64,000 nt of DNA from Glandiceps talaboti. Its lineage: Eukaryota; Hemichordata; Enteropneusta; Spengelidae. The notes under the pieces are model-generated. The model saw only the letters and a list, made by a program, of their open reading frames with translations. It did no database searches and was not told where the DNA came from. The stretch spans positions 4,366,922 to 4,430,921 of the forward strand of contig NC_135563.1 in NCBI RefSeq assembly GCF_964340395.1. Direction: 5' to 3'. Position numbers and translations under genes: made by a program. Within the stretch, counting starts at the first letter, position 1; the number at the start of each line of letters is the position of its first letter. This document shows, one piece after another, positions 1 to 10,704 of the stretch.

Positions 1-291
1 ATTCCTAGATAATTTACATATCATTTAGTTGTGCATTAGTTTTGCATCTTATGCATTTATTAGTTTTGCATCTTAGATTATCTTATGATTATAAACGACA
101 GTTCATGTCCTATCATAGAGAGGGCACTGTCTGTTTTCCTTCACGTTTCAATGCACTTGCCATTTCATGTACAGACAGTGCGCGGAGACACACAATATTA
201 TCTATTTTATTTTACTGAAGGCAATCAATTTGCAGTAATTTAATTTCAGCTTTTCATGAAACCTAACAGTTACTGTATACTTAAATTACAG
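1..291 (+). other. Intron of the SLC28 gene (upstream part outside window)
   Basis: No coding signal is visible here. The stretch ends in a usable acceptor, a T/A-rich tract followed by ACAG at 288-291, directly before the first recognisable transporter exon. It is therefore read as the intron preceding that exon, with the 5' half of the gene lying to the left of the window. Confidence 0.7.
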
Positions 292-548
292 ACAACTGCA
301 CCAATCATGGTCAAACCGTATTTGAAAGACTTAACATCGTCAGAATTGCATTCTGTCATCGTTGGTGGATTTGCTACGATTGCTGGCAGTGTTTTGGGTG
401 CATATATCAGTTTTGGTATCAGTGCTTCTCACCTCCTTTCAGCTTCGGTGATATCAGCACCAGCTGCATTAGCAGTAGCTAAGCTCTTTTATCCGGAGAC
501 CCAAAAGCCAAAGACCATGTTTACTGACGAAATTGTCATTGCAGAAAG
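292..548 (+). CDS. SLC28-type concentrative nucleoside transporter, exon a
   Basis: This is the first of five exons for the C-terminal half of a concentrative nucleoside transporter (CNT, SLC28), a plasma-membrane Na+- or H+-coupled importer of nucleosides. The translation contains SELHSVIVGGFATIAGSVLG, followed by AYISFG, SAPAALAVAKL and YPETQKPK. This block is characteristic of animal CNTs and lies in the transport core. The exon begins in frame after ACAG and ends AAAG|GTAAAT in phase 2, which fits the next exon. An in-frame ATG at 256 lies inside the acceptor tract and is not a start. The paralogue (CNT1, 2 or 3) cannot be assigned. Confidence 0.93.
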
Positions 549-1222
549 GTAAATTCATTGTTTGATTAACCTAATGACGCTAAAGATGAATTAACACCAT
601 AACATTGTAAAAGACCTGCCAAGGCATTTCTTCAAATTTTAGTCAGGTGGTTTAGAAAATGTGTCCTCACAATGCTTTAAACATTAAAAAGGGCGTCTTC
701 CTTTGATTTAGAATACAAAATTAGAACAAGTATAGATGGCGTTAAGCATTTCAAACATACAGTACACATTAGATCATTTTAGTGGTCTGAGGGTACACCG
801 TATGCTTGTTGGTCTAAAAAATAAAAACAAGTTGCACACTACAATGTTCATGCGAATAGTACGTGTGCACTTAGGCTGTCAGCAGTCGTCTTGATTTTTT
901 TGTAATTTAACTTTAATACTATTGTTGTCGCTGAAATTAATAGAATTAAAACATGGTGTGCACAGGATAGGGCGTTCTTTAAAGGCTAGATTATATTTTA
1001 AGTGTTCGAATCCTCAGTGAGTGAGTAGTGAGTATAGTACTGTACATGCTTACTATTGTATGTTATAGGTTATGTATTTGCACACAATTTTTGAGAAGTT
1101 TTTTTTAGGAATACGACAAAATATAATCTGCGATTGAATACAGACTAGTGTGCACTGTGTCTCATAAGTTAGAATACGGGAAGAAGTTATATGTTGCACT
1201 ATATCTATATAATCGGGCTGAC

Positions 1223-1746
1223 ATGTTAGCAGATGGTTACTATGTCTTTAGTTGTAACACGATTGATACAATGCTGTAAATGTTAGCAGATGGTTACTAT
1301 GTCTTTAGTTGTAACACGATTGATACAATGCTGTAAATGTTAGCAGATGGTTACTATGTCTTTAGTTGTAACATGATTGATACAATGCTGTAAATGTTAG
1401 CAGATGGTTACAATGTCTTTAGTTGTAACACGATTGATACAATGCTGTACATGTTAGCAGATGGTTACTATGTCTTTAGTTGTAACATGATTGATACAAT
1501 GCTGTAAATGTTAGCAGATGGTTACTATGTCTTTAGTTGTAACACGATTGATACAATGCTGTAAATGTTAGCAGATGGTTACTATGTCTTTAGTTGTAAC
1601 ATGATTGATACAATGCTGTAAATGTTAGCAGATGGTTACAATGTCTTTAGTTGTAACACGATTGATACAATGCTGTAAATGTTAGCAGATGGTTACTATG
1701 TCTTTAGTTGTAACACAATTGATACAACGCTGTAAATGTTAGCAGA
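1223..1746. repeat. 57-bp minisatellite, about 9 copies, SLC28 intron
   Basis: A 57-bp unit beginning ATGTTAGCAGATGGTTAC is repeated head to tail about nine times with very few differences (for example ACACGA versus ACATGA). It fills much of the 1.46-kb intron between exons a and b. The near-identity of copies points to recent expansion. Confidence 0.95.
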
Positions 1747-2005
1747 TATGTGTATGTATTAGATGAACAATGAATATGCATGATTATCTATCTTAAGAGT
1801 TATAAGCACTTCATGAAATGACTCTCAAGGACTCAAAGTTTACGAAAATGAGTTTATTTCCGGAGGCTGGAGTGGTTTCCCCTTTAAAATTAACAATATT
1901 GACGATACATAGAAGAGTCGGGCTAACGGAATTTTATGTCTCAGCTTTCCAAAAAGTTTAATAGTACCACCATCTTTAATAGTACCACCATCTTTAACAT
2001 TTTAG

Positions 2006-2174
2006 CCCAGAGAAGAACGTGTTGGAGGCAATGGTCAACGCAGCCACGGATGGTTTTAAAATAAGTGCCGCCATTGTAGCCCAAATCATAGCCATTCTTG
2101 CTCTCCTTGCGTTCATCGATGCTGCGTTAGCCTGGCTTGGGTCATTGATAAACTATCCAGAACTTACGTTCACG
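2006..2174 (+). CDS. SLC28-type nucleoside transporter, exon b
   Basis: The exon begins after CATTTTAG at 2005, and its first base completes the split codon left by exon a (phase 2). It encodes NVLEAMVNAATDGFKISAAI followed by a long hydrophobic stretch, AQIIAILALLAFIDAALAWL, which is a predicted transmembrane helix, and then INYPELTFT. The LLEA-type helix start and the aromatic/proline end (YPELTF) are typical of the CNT C-terminal domain. The donor is CACG|GTTAGT in phase 0. A competing AG at 2010 would break the frame, so the 2005 acceptor was chosen. Confidence 0.93.
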
Positions 2175-2445
2175 GTTAGTTTTTGTTTCTTTTTTAAATT
2201 GTCCTACACTGTCTTGTCTTAAAGTGACCATATGGCAAATTATCAGGCCAGTGTACAATTATTGAAAAAAATGTGAAGTAAAATAAAATAGCCCAATTCA
2301 AGTCCATGTTTGTAACTCAATTACATTGCTAACATAGAACATGATACTATGTTGTGCAACAAAAGAGACTCGAGAGTTCTAAGGAATTAGCTCACATTCT
2401 TGTCTGGTCGTTCACTTATTTTTTTCTTAAATAAATTTTCTACAG

Positions 2446-2622
2446 TTTCTGTGTCGGTATGTGTTGTATCCTGTCGCATGGCTGATGGGAGTGGACAATG
2501 AAGATATCTTTATTGTGGCTGAATTAGTTGGAACCAAGACGTTCGCAAACGAATTTGTAGCATATGGACATCTAGCAGAGTACATCAACAATCGTGAAAC
2601 TGGAGAAGGACCGACACTTTCG
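2446..2622 (+). CDS. SLC28-type nucleoside transporter, exon c (CNT signature motif)
   Basis: This 177-base, phase 0-0 exon has acceptor TTTTCTACAG and donor TTCG|GTACAG. It contains GTKTFANEFVAY, which fits the published CNT signature (G/A)xKx3NEFVA(Y/M/F) at every position, so the transport core looks intact. Upstream residues FLCRYVLYPVAWLMGVDNED and downstream HLAEYINNRETGEGPTLS also follow the family pattern. Reading past the donor reaches TAA within three codons, which supports the splice site. Confidence 0.95.
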
Positions 2623-2697
2623 GTACAGTAAAAAAAGATAGTTCTTGACATCAAGCAGCCAACCACGAGTCGTGTTTGTGCTATTGTTACGCACATG

Positions 2698-2741
2698 GGG
2701 TGTGTGTGGGGGGGGGGGGGTGGGGGGTGGGGGGGGGGGGT
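2698..2741 (+). repeat. G-rich tract in SLC28 intron
   Basis: An interrupted run of G (three blocks separated by single T residues) lies on the coding strand about 75 bases after the exon c donor. It has enough G-runs to form a G-quadruplex in the pre-mRNA. Nothing in the sequence shows that it does. Confidence 0.7.
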
Positions 2742-3050
2742 AATTCTAAATATTATTTGTTGATGTAAATTAAGAACTTAAAACCGCCTAAAGTAGAATG
2801 TACCTCAGTGATAAAAGTCAAAGTATTATTAGTGTAGACAATTTCATAGGTGACATTATAAACTAAAATTTAAGAGTTATTGCGCAAATTTAAATTTAAA
2901 CCTCAAAGATGAAGGTCAAAGTGAAAGCTTAGTATCCAGCTTACTATTTGATCTTGTTGCTGGAGGCAATGGTCAAAGGTCAAGGTATAAAGAAAAAACT
3001 TACCTCTGATAATATGGGCATAGATATTTTGTCTGAGTCTTCTTGACTAA

Positions 3051-3266
3051 TATGGTAAGAAGACAAATTTCTGCGATTTGACCCTTGAACTGTTGGTCAG
3101 AAAGATTACTATTGATAACGCAGGTGTAGACACTTGAATGGTGTCCATATGTAGCAAATATGGTAAGAAGACAAATTTCTGCGATTTGACCCTTGAACTG
3201 TTGGTCAGAAAGATTACTATTGATAACGCAGGTGTAGACACTTGAATGGTGTCCATATGTAGCAAA
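3051..3266. repeat. 108-bp tandem duplication in SLC28 intron
   Basis: Two nearly identical 108-base copies start at 3051 and 3159 (TATGGTAAGAAGACAAATTT). Because 108 is divisible by three, open frames run through both on the minus strand, but there is no start context or family similarity. This is intronic duplication, not a gene. Confidence 0.95.
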
Positions 3267-3731
3267 CATTTGGCGCTAAGAGGCAAAATATGCATTTTAA
3301 TCACTAATATATAGGTCAAGGTCGCAAAATTGGGTAACATGCACATGTTACCTATATGTTTGACATTGTGCCAGGTTTGCTTGAAATTGAGTAATAGGCG
3401 TCAGAGATTTGTCTGTCCATTTACGGATGCACGCACAGATGGACGAGAATGGGTCGTTCCTATTCCCTCCAGGCTTGGTGCGTTGGGACTAATAATAACT
3501 TCATGTGAATAATCAAACAGTCTGACGTAATTTAATCACTCCCCATTGCCACCAATCAGCTTATGTGGATATTTCAAAACCAAGTAACGAATTGAAATTG
3601 CTACCAAGCCAAGCATAATCAATACAAACTGTAGTAGTGGAGTTAGATCCTGTGATTAGACCGGCTACCCCCCCCCCCCCTTTTTTTGTAGCCTTGGAGG
3701 AATTTACATATGGGTTTCTTCTGTCTTCTAG

Positions 3732-3912
3732 GTCAGGTCAGAAGTCATAGCAACATACGCCCTCTGTGGCTTTTCAAACCTAGGCAGTATTGGCCTTTTT
3801 ATTGGTTCCTTTGGACCATTGATGCCTGACAGGAAGGGTGAAGTAGCAGTTCTTTGTATCCGAGGATTGATTGCAGGAACAGTGGCCTGTTGCATGACCG
3901 CTTGTATTGCAG
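3732..3912 (+). CDS. SLC28-type nucleoside transporter, exon d
   Basis: The exon has acceptor CTTCTAG and donor GCAG|GTACTT (phase 0 in, phase 1 out). It encodes VRSEVIATYALCGFSNLGSI, then GLFIGSFGPLMPDRKGEVAV, then RGLIAGTVACCMTACIAG. These are the last two conserved transmembrane blocks of CNTs (the ATYALCGFxNxGS and RxLIAGTVACxMTACIAG patterns). Every conserved small residue and cysteine I would expect is present. The donor sits directly before a CATA/CA/TA/TG microsatellite. Confidence 0.95.
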
Positions 3913-3917
3913 GTACT

Positions 3918-4173
<256 letters not shown>

Positions 4174-5098
4174 TTATATTGTTTATCTATTACCCATTGG
4201 TTACAGCATTGAAAAAAGAAGAAATATGTTACATTGTTAGTAAAGGGGTAAAGGGAGAACGGAAAATATCAAAGCTAGTCCTGTTCGTCTCCTAGGACAC
4301 TGGCAGGGCATCATCTGTACAATTGTATTATTTTTAGTTTTACTGTAGACAAAAATTTACGTTATAAATTAATAAGATTCAGACATTGTTCATAGCTTAT
4401 ATTGTAAAAAGTAATTCCTGAAGTGAGTAGTGAAAAACATTCCTAGACGACTTAACTCTAAGATCAAGAGATAAACTGTTCCAAAATACAGTACCAGTAT
4501 AGGAAATTGCAGATGTTCCCTATTCTATACTGTGTTCATTTTGGGATGACGAGATTGCCTTTGTCTTTATTACGAGTGCAATAATGATGAGTAGGAAAAG
4601 TGCAGTAATCTGTATATATATATAGTATATCGTCATGCCCTTGCGGTATATTGCATCACACCATACATTATTTCTCTCCTGTACAAAATGTAAGCTTTAA
4701 TACATATCTCTAGAAACCGAGATATTACTAAATTAAAACAGACGATATCGTCGTCAGACCAATTGACTTACTTGTAATATCGTACACCCTGACCAGTATT
4801 GAATACCATGTGGGTGTGCTGTTTTGTATAACTGTACACATAGTATCGTGCAATAAATCCAATAACTTTTAATTTTTGGGTCCGCACCATAAATCATTGC
4901 CCCCAATGTAATCACGATTTCAAACTGGGAAAGTATTAATTATGGATAAAAAAATAGACCTTTCATTGACATGTACAATCATAATTATTATTGTTTTAAC
5001 AATTTTCAGTGAATATTTTGTTGTCTTATCGAAAAAATAAGAGTTCAGTTATAGGCTTGTGCTCATTTAATACCATTGTTTATTTTCATTGCTTACAG

Positions 5099-5169
5099 GA
5101 ATATTGTACGATGAAGGTCCTAGGTTGTTTGGTGGTTCAGAATTACTGGAGGCTACAACACTGTCATAG
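5099..5169 (+). CDS. SLC28-type nucleoside transporter, last exon with stop
   Basis: The acceptor GCTTACAG at 5098 joins in phase to exon d (G|GA). It gives ILYDEGPRLFGGSELLEATT followed by LS and TAG at 5167-5169. The conserved IAG-IL junction supports the splice. The tail after the last membrane helix is only about 22 residues, whereas human CNTs carry a longer glycosylated C-terminal tail. No N-glycosylation sequon is seen here. Either the tail is genuinely short in this lineage or an alternative last exon exists. Confidence 0.85.
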
Positions 5170-8100
5170 TCTTTGAACACTGTCCCCTTAGATATAGCAG
5201 AGGAGTCATCAGAATAACCATAATTATTGAAAATCCCACTTTGGGGTAGGGACTCCAGAAATGTTATCAATGTCAATGAATTACGAAGAACTGATTGGTG
5301 TGTATAATATAATAATAATTGTAACAGATAAATTTACTAACGATAATATTATCTGATAATGCAATAGGCATTTATTTGGGTTGTTGACACAGTTCTAAAA
5401 AAACAGTCATTTCATGAACATTAGTTGCCATGATAACGATATCTACTGATAAATTACGTAATAGCCATTTATTTTGGTCAGCCTACGCCTTATATCAAAT
5501 TACTCGGATAGTTCACAACCTTCAAGTCCGTTTACTGTTACAAACGCGACTGATTACAATAATAACCAGAAGGTGGACATTCATTTAATAATCAATTAAT
5601 TAATATACCAAATGTTTAATGTAAACAATGGCAACTGTAATTATCAAATGTTAACACATTGCCTAAGGTCTTGTAAAACGTAATACTATGTATATTATAG
5701 TATCTCATTAGCATAATGAGTAAAGTTTGGACATTTATGACTTGTAAAGGAGAGTAAACAGGGTTTTTATAGTTTCACTCCACATCAAATTGTAGTTGTA
5801 GACGACTTTGTTTTAGATGAAACGTAGCAAAAAAGGCACGAACGACTGTCGACAGTCTAGTAATAATCATGTGTGTCGGTGGTTTGATACCATGTGTCGA
5901 GCTATTTCCCTTGAAAGAGGCATCGCCATCCCGAGTCTGTGGACCATCATCAGGCTGGGTAGAAGACCAAGTTACACCGACACAAAATGTAACATATTCC
6001 ATCACTCGCACAACCTTCTTCGGACCAATTGGAAATGAAAGTTGGAGGGTTCCTTTTCAGTGAACTTTCGCTAATATTTGGGATCATTTTAAAGTTTATC
6101 GCACCAGTTAGTGGTTTTTATTACATCAATATCAAAACATACACAAAGGAGGAGAAGCAATAAGCTCCCATCGTGTACTTAAAGAGAATAATAAATGTGT
6201 ATAATGCTGTGCTTACGACGCCTACGATACTGCATCAAATACAGCTATACTAGACATGGAAAAGGGAGATGAGCTTTCGCTTGAAATAACGAAGGGGGGG
6301 GGGGTATTTTGTGCCACATGGATAAAAAAATCCACTTTTAATGGGTTTCGCCTTTATGCTGCATGGAATCGTAGTTCAATGTAATCTGAATGTCATATGT
6401 CAATTGAAGGAAAATAAATGAAATAAAATAAAGGGGAGACTTTTTCGGCAACAGGGATCAAAGGATCCACTTCAATGTTTTCTCTTTATTCTGTCTTTTA
6501 TGATTTCCTTGTAAGCTTAAATACATAATATGTCATTTGAATGAAAAAGGCCAAACTGAAAATTTCCCCTAGTTTTCGAGTAAACTTGTGTAATCTGTGG
6601 TAGCGCCATACAGTGTCTTTAGAAGCCTGGATAGTCGATCTGGCAAGAGAGAGAATGCTTGGTCACATCAACTATCCAGCCTACCACAGAGGTTATATTG
6701 TACATCGTGTGTTATATGTGGTATATTCTAATCCCGTCATTTAGTTTATTACAAAGTGTGTGTCTGTCTGCACACAGAGGTTCATGCAATAATCTGTACC
6801 AATATATTGTTGAATATAAGTCGTTTACGGCACTTTAGGCCAAACAAAAGTGATGCATGGTGTGTTTCAGGCAAAGGAGACCGGCCCTTGTCTAAACCAC
6901 AGACATTATCATAATCTGTATTTCTTCTATAGCGCATTACATTAAAAAATCTCAATGCGCTTCACAGACCATTTAAAGAAAAAAGATGGAAAGAGAGACA
7001 GTTAAAAGTATACAAACACTGATAAAAATAATACTGATTGGAAAAAAGACAGTTAAACATATACAAACACTGGTCAAAAGTAATTCAGGATTCCAAAACT
7101 CACGATACACATTAAGGAGAAATTATAAAAGCAGTAGCACTCACTATACTTAATAATAAAATGACTTAAAAAGAAATATTTTCAACGATTGTTTAAAATT
7201 TTCCAGACACTAAACATTTTTAAAATATTCAATAAAGTAAAATTAAAAGCTGTGAATTTACTTGTCTTTTAGTCATTCATGTATTTTTGTATTCTTTCTC
7301 ATTTGACAGGTGTACACGATTCACTAGTTTTATATAAGATAATATCAATCTATGCGTACCCATAGCTCACCAAAATCGTTTCAAGAAAGATTTTTGATGA
7401 TACAAATTATCTAAACTTATGAACACAAAATGGGGATAGTTAGGCCTACACATTCCTATCAAAGATGTTATTCTTCTCATACAGTTACTTCTTATAAGTT
7501 CCCTTTGATACTTAATATTGATTTCCGTAAGGCTTAGTTGATTCAGTTATAGGTTGGTGATATTTATCATTTTCTATTTTTGGCATTTCTCTGGTGCTTT
7601 TGGTCTCCAGTGACGTTTTCTATTTCTCGACAGTTATCTTTGATATGTAATGGATATGTTGAAATTATTCGAATAATGTAACATCTGCCATTTTGTTCAC
7701 TTGTTAATTTTCTTGTCAAAGCATCTTTGGTGATTTTGTTTGTAAAATGATCCAATTGGAGAGATACCGGGTCTTTAATTCATACTGTAAGTTGAATTTA
7801 TAAAGCACATTTATAGAGTCTACATATTAAACTTAAATTCGTCTTGTTCACATTACTTTGTAATTGTCTTCACTTACTTCATTTACATCTCATCAAATTA
7901 TCACAGAAGTAGTACGATCGACAAGTATCTAGTCAGGTTGAAGAACTTATGGAAAGCAAAAATTTACAAAAACATGTATTACGCGTGACACTCGACGGAA
8001 TTATGTGAGAAATAAGGCTCGTTTTTGTTCATTTTCACTCCTTTGTACTTTTGACTCGTAGGTCATACATTGGCCAAAATTATATGTGCGTGAGTGTGTG

Positions 8101-8470
8101 ATAGCACTATAGCGCCAATGACGGTAAGAAAAGGAGAGGGAACCTGCAGACCATTGACCATTTCAAATTGATTAATACATGTAAGTAAAGTATAAGTCAA
8201 TGGAAGGTTAATAGTACGGTGTTGATATAAACTCAAACCACTATAGTCTACAGTGGTCTGAGATACAGTCAATTTCAAATTACTATGCAGCTTTTCTGTT
8301 TGATACAACCACGCAGAAACCAATAAAAAAACTGCACATGCCAATTCAATGACTAAAAATTGAATAACAATGGTTACATTTTAATCAATTGACTGTCTCA
8401 AAAAATACCAGGGGTGTATAAATTTGGCGATGATCTCCTAAGATAATGGTAGCTGTAAGTGTACTCCAGA
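5170..8470. other. Intergenic, repeat fragments only
   Basis: No supported gene is seen. At 5818-5859 there is one solitary end of the hairpin MITE family described at 48959 (GACTGTCGACAGTC with AAAAAAGGC beside it). At about 6910-7090 there is a segment like the TATAGCGC...GCGCTTCACAGACC pattern of dispersed SINE or LINE tails. Open frames in this stretch are short, lack splice context and show no family pattern. Confidence 0.6.
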
Positions 8471-8479
8471 CGATTGCCG

Positions 8480-9085
8480 AAACGCTGTTGGTAAGATTGT
8501 TGCCTAGCCAGACGATACAATGTAGTAATGTTAATGAGATTTTTGTGGAGCCAGGCGAAGTTTTATTTCAGGATGTCGTTGTAAGATTTTTGTCGAGCTA
8601 GACGAAGCTTTCTACTGTCTTGCATTGCACCATAGTTGCCATGGCACATACACATCAAGTGGAAAGCAATGATGTATTTATCTATTTAATATCAGAATTG
8701 ATGTTTTTCATAGATCAGTTATTGTTGTGCCAGACGATAACATGTGGAAATATCAATTAGATTTATGTCGAGATTTACAACATCAAAGAGATATTTGTCT
8801 AGCCAGGCGACGTTTTATTTCAAAGTTTATGATTTCCGTTGTATTACCATTGCTATTTCACCATCTAGCTTGACAAAAATCGTACTAACATTGTTACATT
8901 TTATCGCCTAGCTTGACAAAAATCGTACTAACATTGCTACATTTTATCGCCTAGCTTGACAAAAATCGTACTAACATTGCTACATTTTATTGTCCGACTG
9001 GACAAATACTGCGCATGGCTTAGCTATACAGCAACCTTTAAAAATTGCTACAACTTATCGTCAAGCACAACAACGACTATAAGTA
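8480..9085. repeat. Fold-back repeat cluster with 43-bp tandem units
   Basis: On the right, CTAGCTTGACAAAAATCGTA plus CTAACATTGCTACATTTTAT is repeated about three times with a period near 43 bases (about 8866-8998). On the left (about 8490-8840) diverged copies occur in the opposite orientation (TTTTTGTCGAGCTAGACGA and relatives). The whole looks like the arms of a degraded fold-back element. Related GATAAAATGTAACAAT motifs recur near 46640 and 53620-53730. Confidence 0.7.
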
Positions 9086-9870
9086 CAATTGTTACATTGT
9101 AATGAACTGATCAAGGGCATGAGGCAACAATTTTAATCATTCCATTTCTGGCCTTATACCCATAATAACAAATATATGTAGACGTGTATAATGTGTTTAT
9201 CAAAATATACTATAAATATAGAAGTGAGTATGTAAATGTGACTCATAGCTAACTTGGGCCTTTATTACCTGTACCGGTATATCATTATCATTTTCGGATT
9301 TCACCAGATTTGTTGTCTCATGCCCCTGAACTGATATGCCTGAAAAAATAAATATTGTTACAATGTATATGATTCAGCTGACACAAAGAAATGTAGATAC
9401 GATTATTGAGATGCTTATTTCCATTCAACTAAGTTCCACTGTTACAGTACAGAGTACATGTATTTGCTGTTAGAACTACATTTGTGTAATTTGTTTGTTG
9501 ACTGAATAGCTCTTACTTGTATTTCTCAACTACGTCAAAGAATATTTCAAAAACCTCGTCACTAAATGTTGGCCAGCTTGAAACAAATTGGACTTAACAG
9601 ATACAATGGCGGTATTAAAACGTGTATAGCTTCTTTCACTTGGTGTTGTACTTGGTGTTGTATTTGATATTGTTCTGTTAGGTGACTCTTATTGCAATCA
9701 CTGCATACACAAATACACCAGCTACAGAATGGAACACGGGGATTAACAGCCAAATATTTACCAAACTTAAATATGAAACATTCCTGTCAAATAAAGATAC
9801 GAAACTAAATATGACAAGTTCATGATTTAGGGCGATGCTTTTTTTTCAACATATACATGTTAAGAGATGG

Positions 9871-9878
9871 TATAAATA
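9871..9878 (+). promoter_or_regulatory. TATA-like box beside the CRE minisatellite
   Basis: TATAAATA occurs 10 bases before the first unit of the 24-bp array. It is a good sequence match to a TATA box. No transcript start or downstream coding region supports its use, so it may be chance. Confidence 0.25.
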
Positions 9879-9888
9879 CGAGGTTATA

Positions 9889-10577
9889 GATCTACCAGCT
9901 GACGTCACTATAGATCTACAAGCTGATGTCACTATAGATCTACAAGCTGACGTCACCATAGATCTACAAGCTGATGTCACTATAGATCTACAAGTTGACG
10001 TCACTATAGATCTACAAGCTGACGTCACTATAGATCTACAAGCTGACGTCACTATAGATCTACAAGCTGACGTCACCATAGATCTACAAGCTGATGTCAC
10101 TATAGATCTACAAGCTGACGTCACTATAGATCTACAAGCTGACGTCACTATAGATCTACAAGTTGACATCACCATAGATCTACCAGTTGACGTCACTATA
10201 GATCTACAAGCTGACGTCACTATAGATCTACAAGCTGATGTCACTATAGATCTACAAGCTGACGTCACTATAGATCTACAAGCTGACGTCACTATAGATC
10301 TACAAGCTGACGTCACTATAGATCTACAAGCTGACGTCACTATAGATCTACAAGCTGACGTCACTATAGATCTACAAGCTGACGTCACTATAGATCTACA
10401 AGCTGACGTCACTATAGATCTACAAGCTGACGTCACTATAGATCTACAAGCTGATGTCACTATAGATCTACAAGCTGATGTCACCATAGATCTACCAGTT
10501 GACGTCACTATAGATCTACAAGCTGACGTCACTATAGATCTACAAGTTGACGTCACTATAGATCTACAAGCTGACGT
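9889..10577. repeat. 24-bp minisatellite, about 29 units, each with a CRE-like octamer
   Basis: The unit runs GATCTACAAGCTGACG and then TCACTATA. It is repeated about 28.7 times with scattered single changes (CAAGTTGA, CCAGTTGA, GATGTC). Most units contain the palindrome TGACGTCA, the consensus binding site of CREB/ATF factors; others carry TGATGTCA. As 24 is divisible by three and no frame used contains a stop, both strands show open frames of 250 to 270 codons (a repeated ADVTIDLQ peptide). There is no start context, signal or flanking coding sequence, so this is not called as a gene. Confidence 0.95.
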
Positions 10578-10704
10578 AATGCTTACATGATATGGTAAAG
10601 AGACTTCTTTGGGAATGGTAGCGAAAGGTGATTGCACTATTTTATTGATGATCATTGAAAGGCAAGCTGTGATGGAGGATGACTACACTTTTGACGATAA
10701 GGGG

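Noticed and set aside
960-1020. TGTTCGAATCC resembling a tRNA T-loop
   Set aside because: No A-box, anticodon stem or acceptor pairing could be built around it.
5775-6063. Overlapping frames on both strands after the SLC28 gene
   Set aside because: They overlap a solitary MITE end and lack splice signals or similarity to a terminal transporter exon.
9835-10655. Overlapping open frames of 251 (plus) and 269 (minus) codons
   Set aside because: Both are products of the 24-bp stop-free minisatellite; there is no splice context, signal or unique coding sequence.
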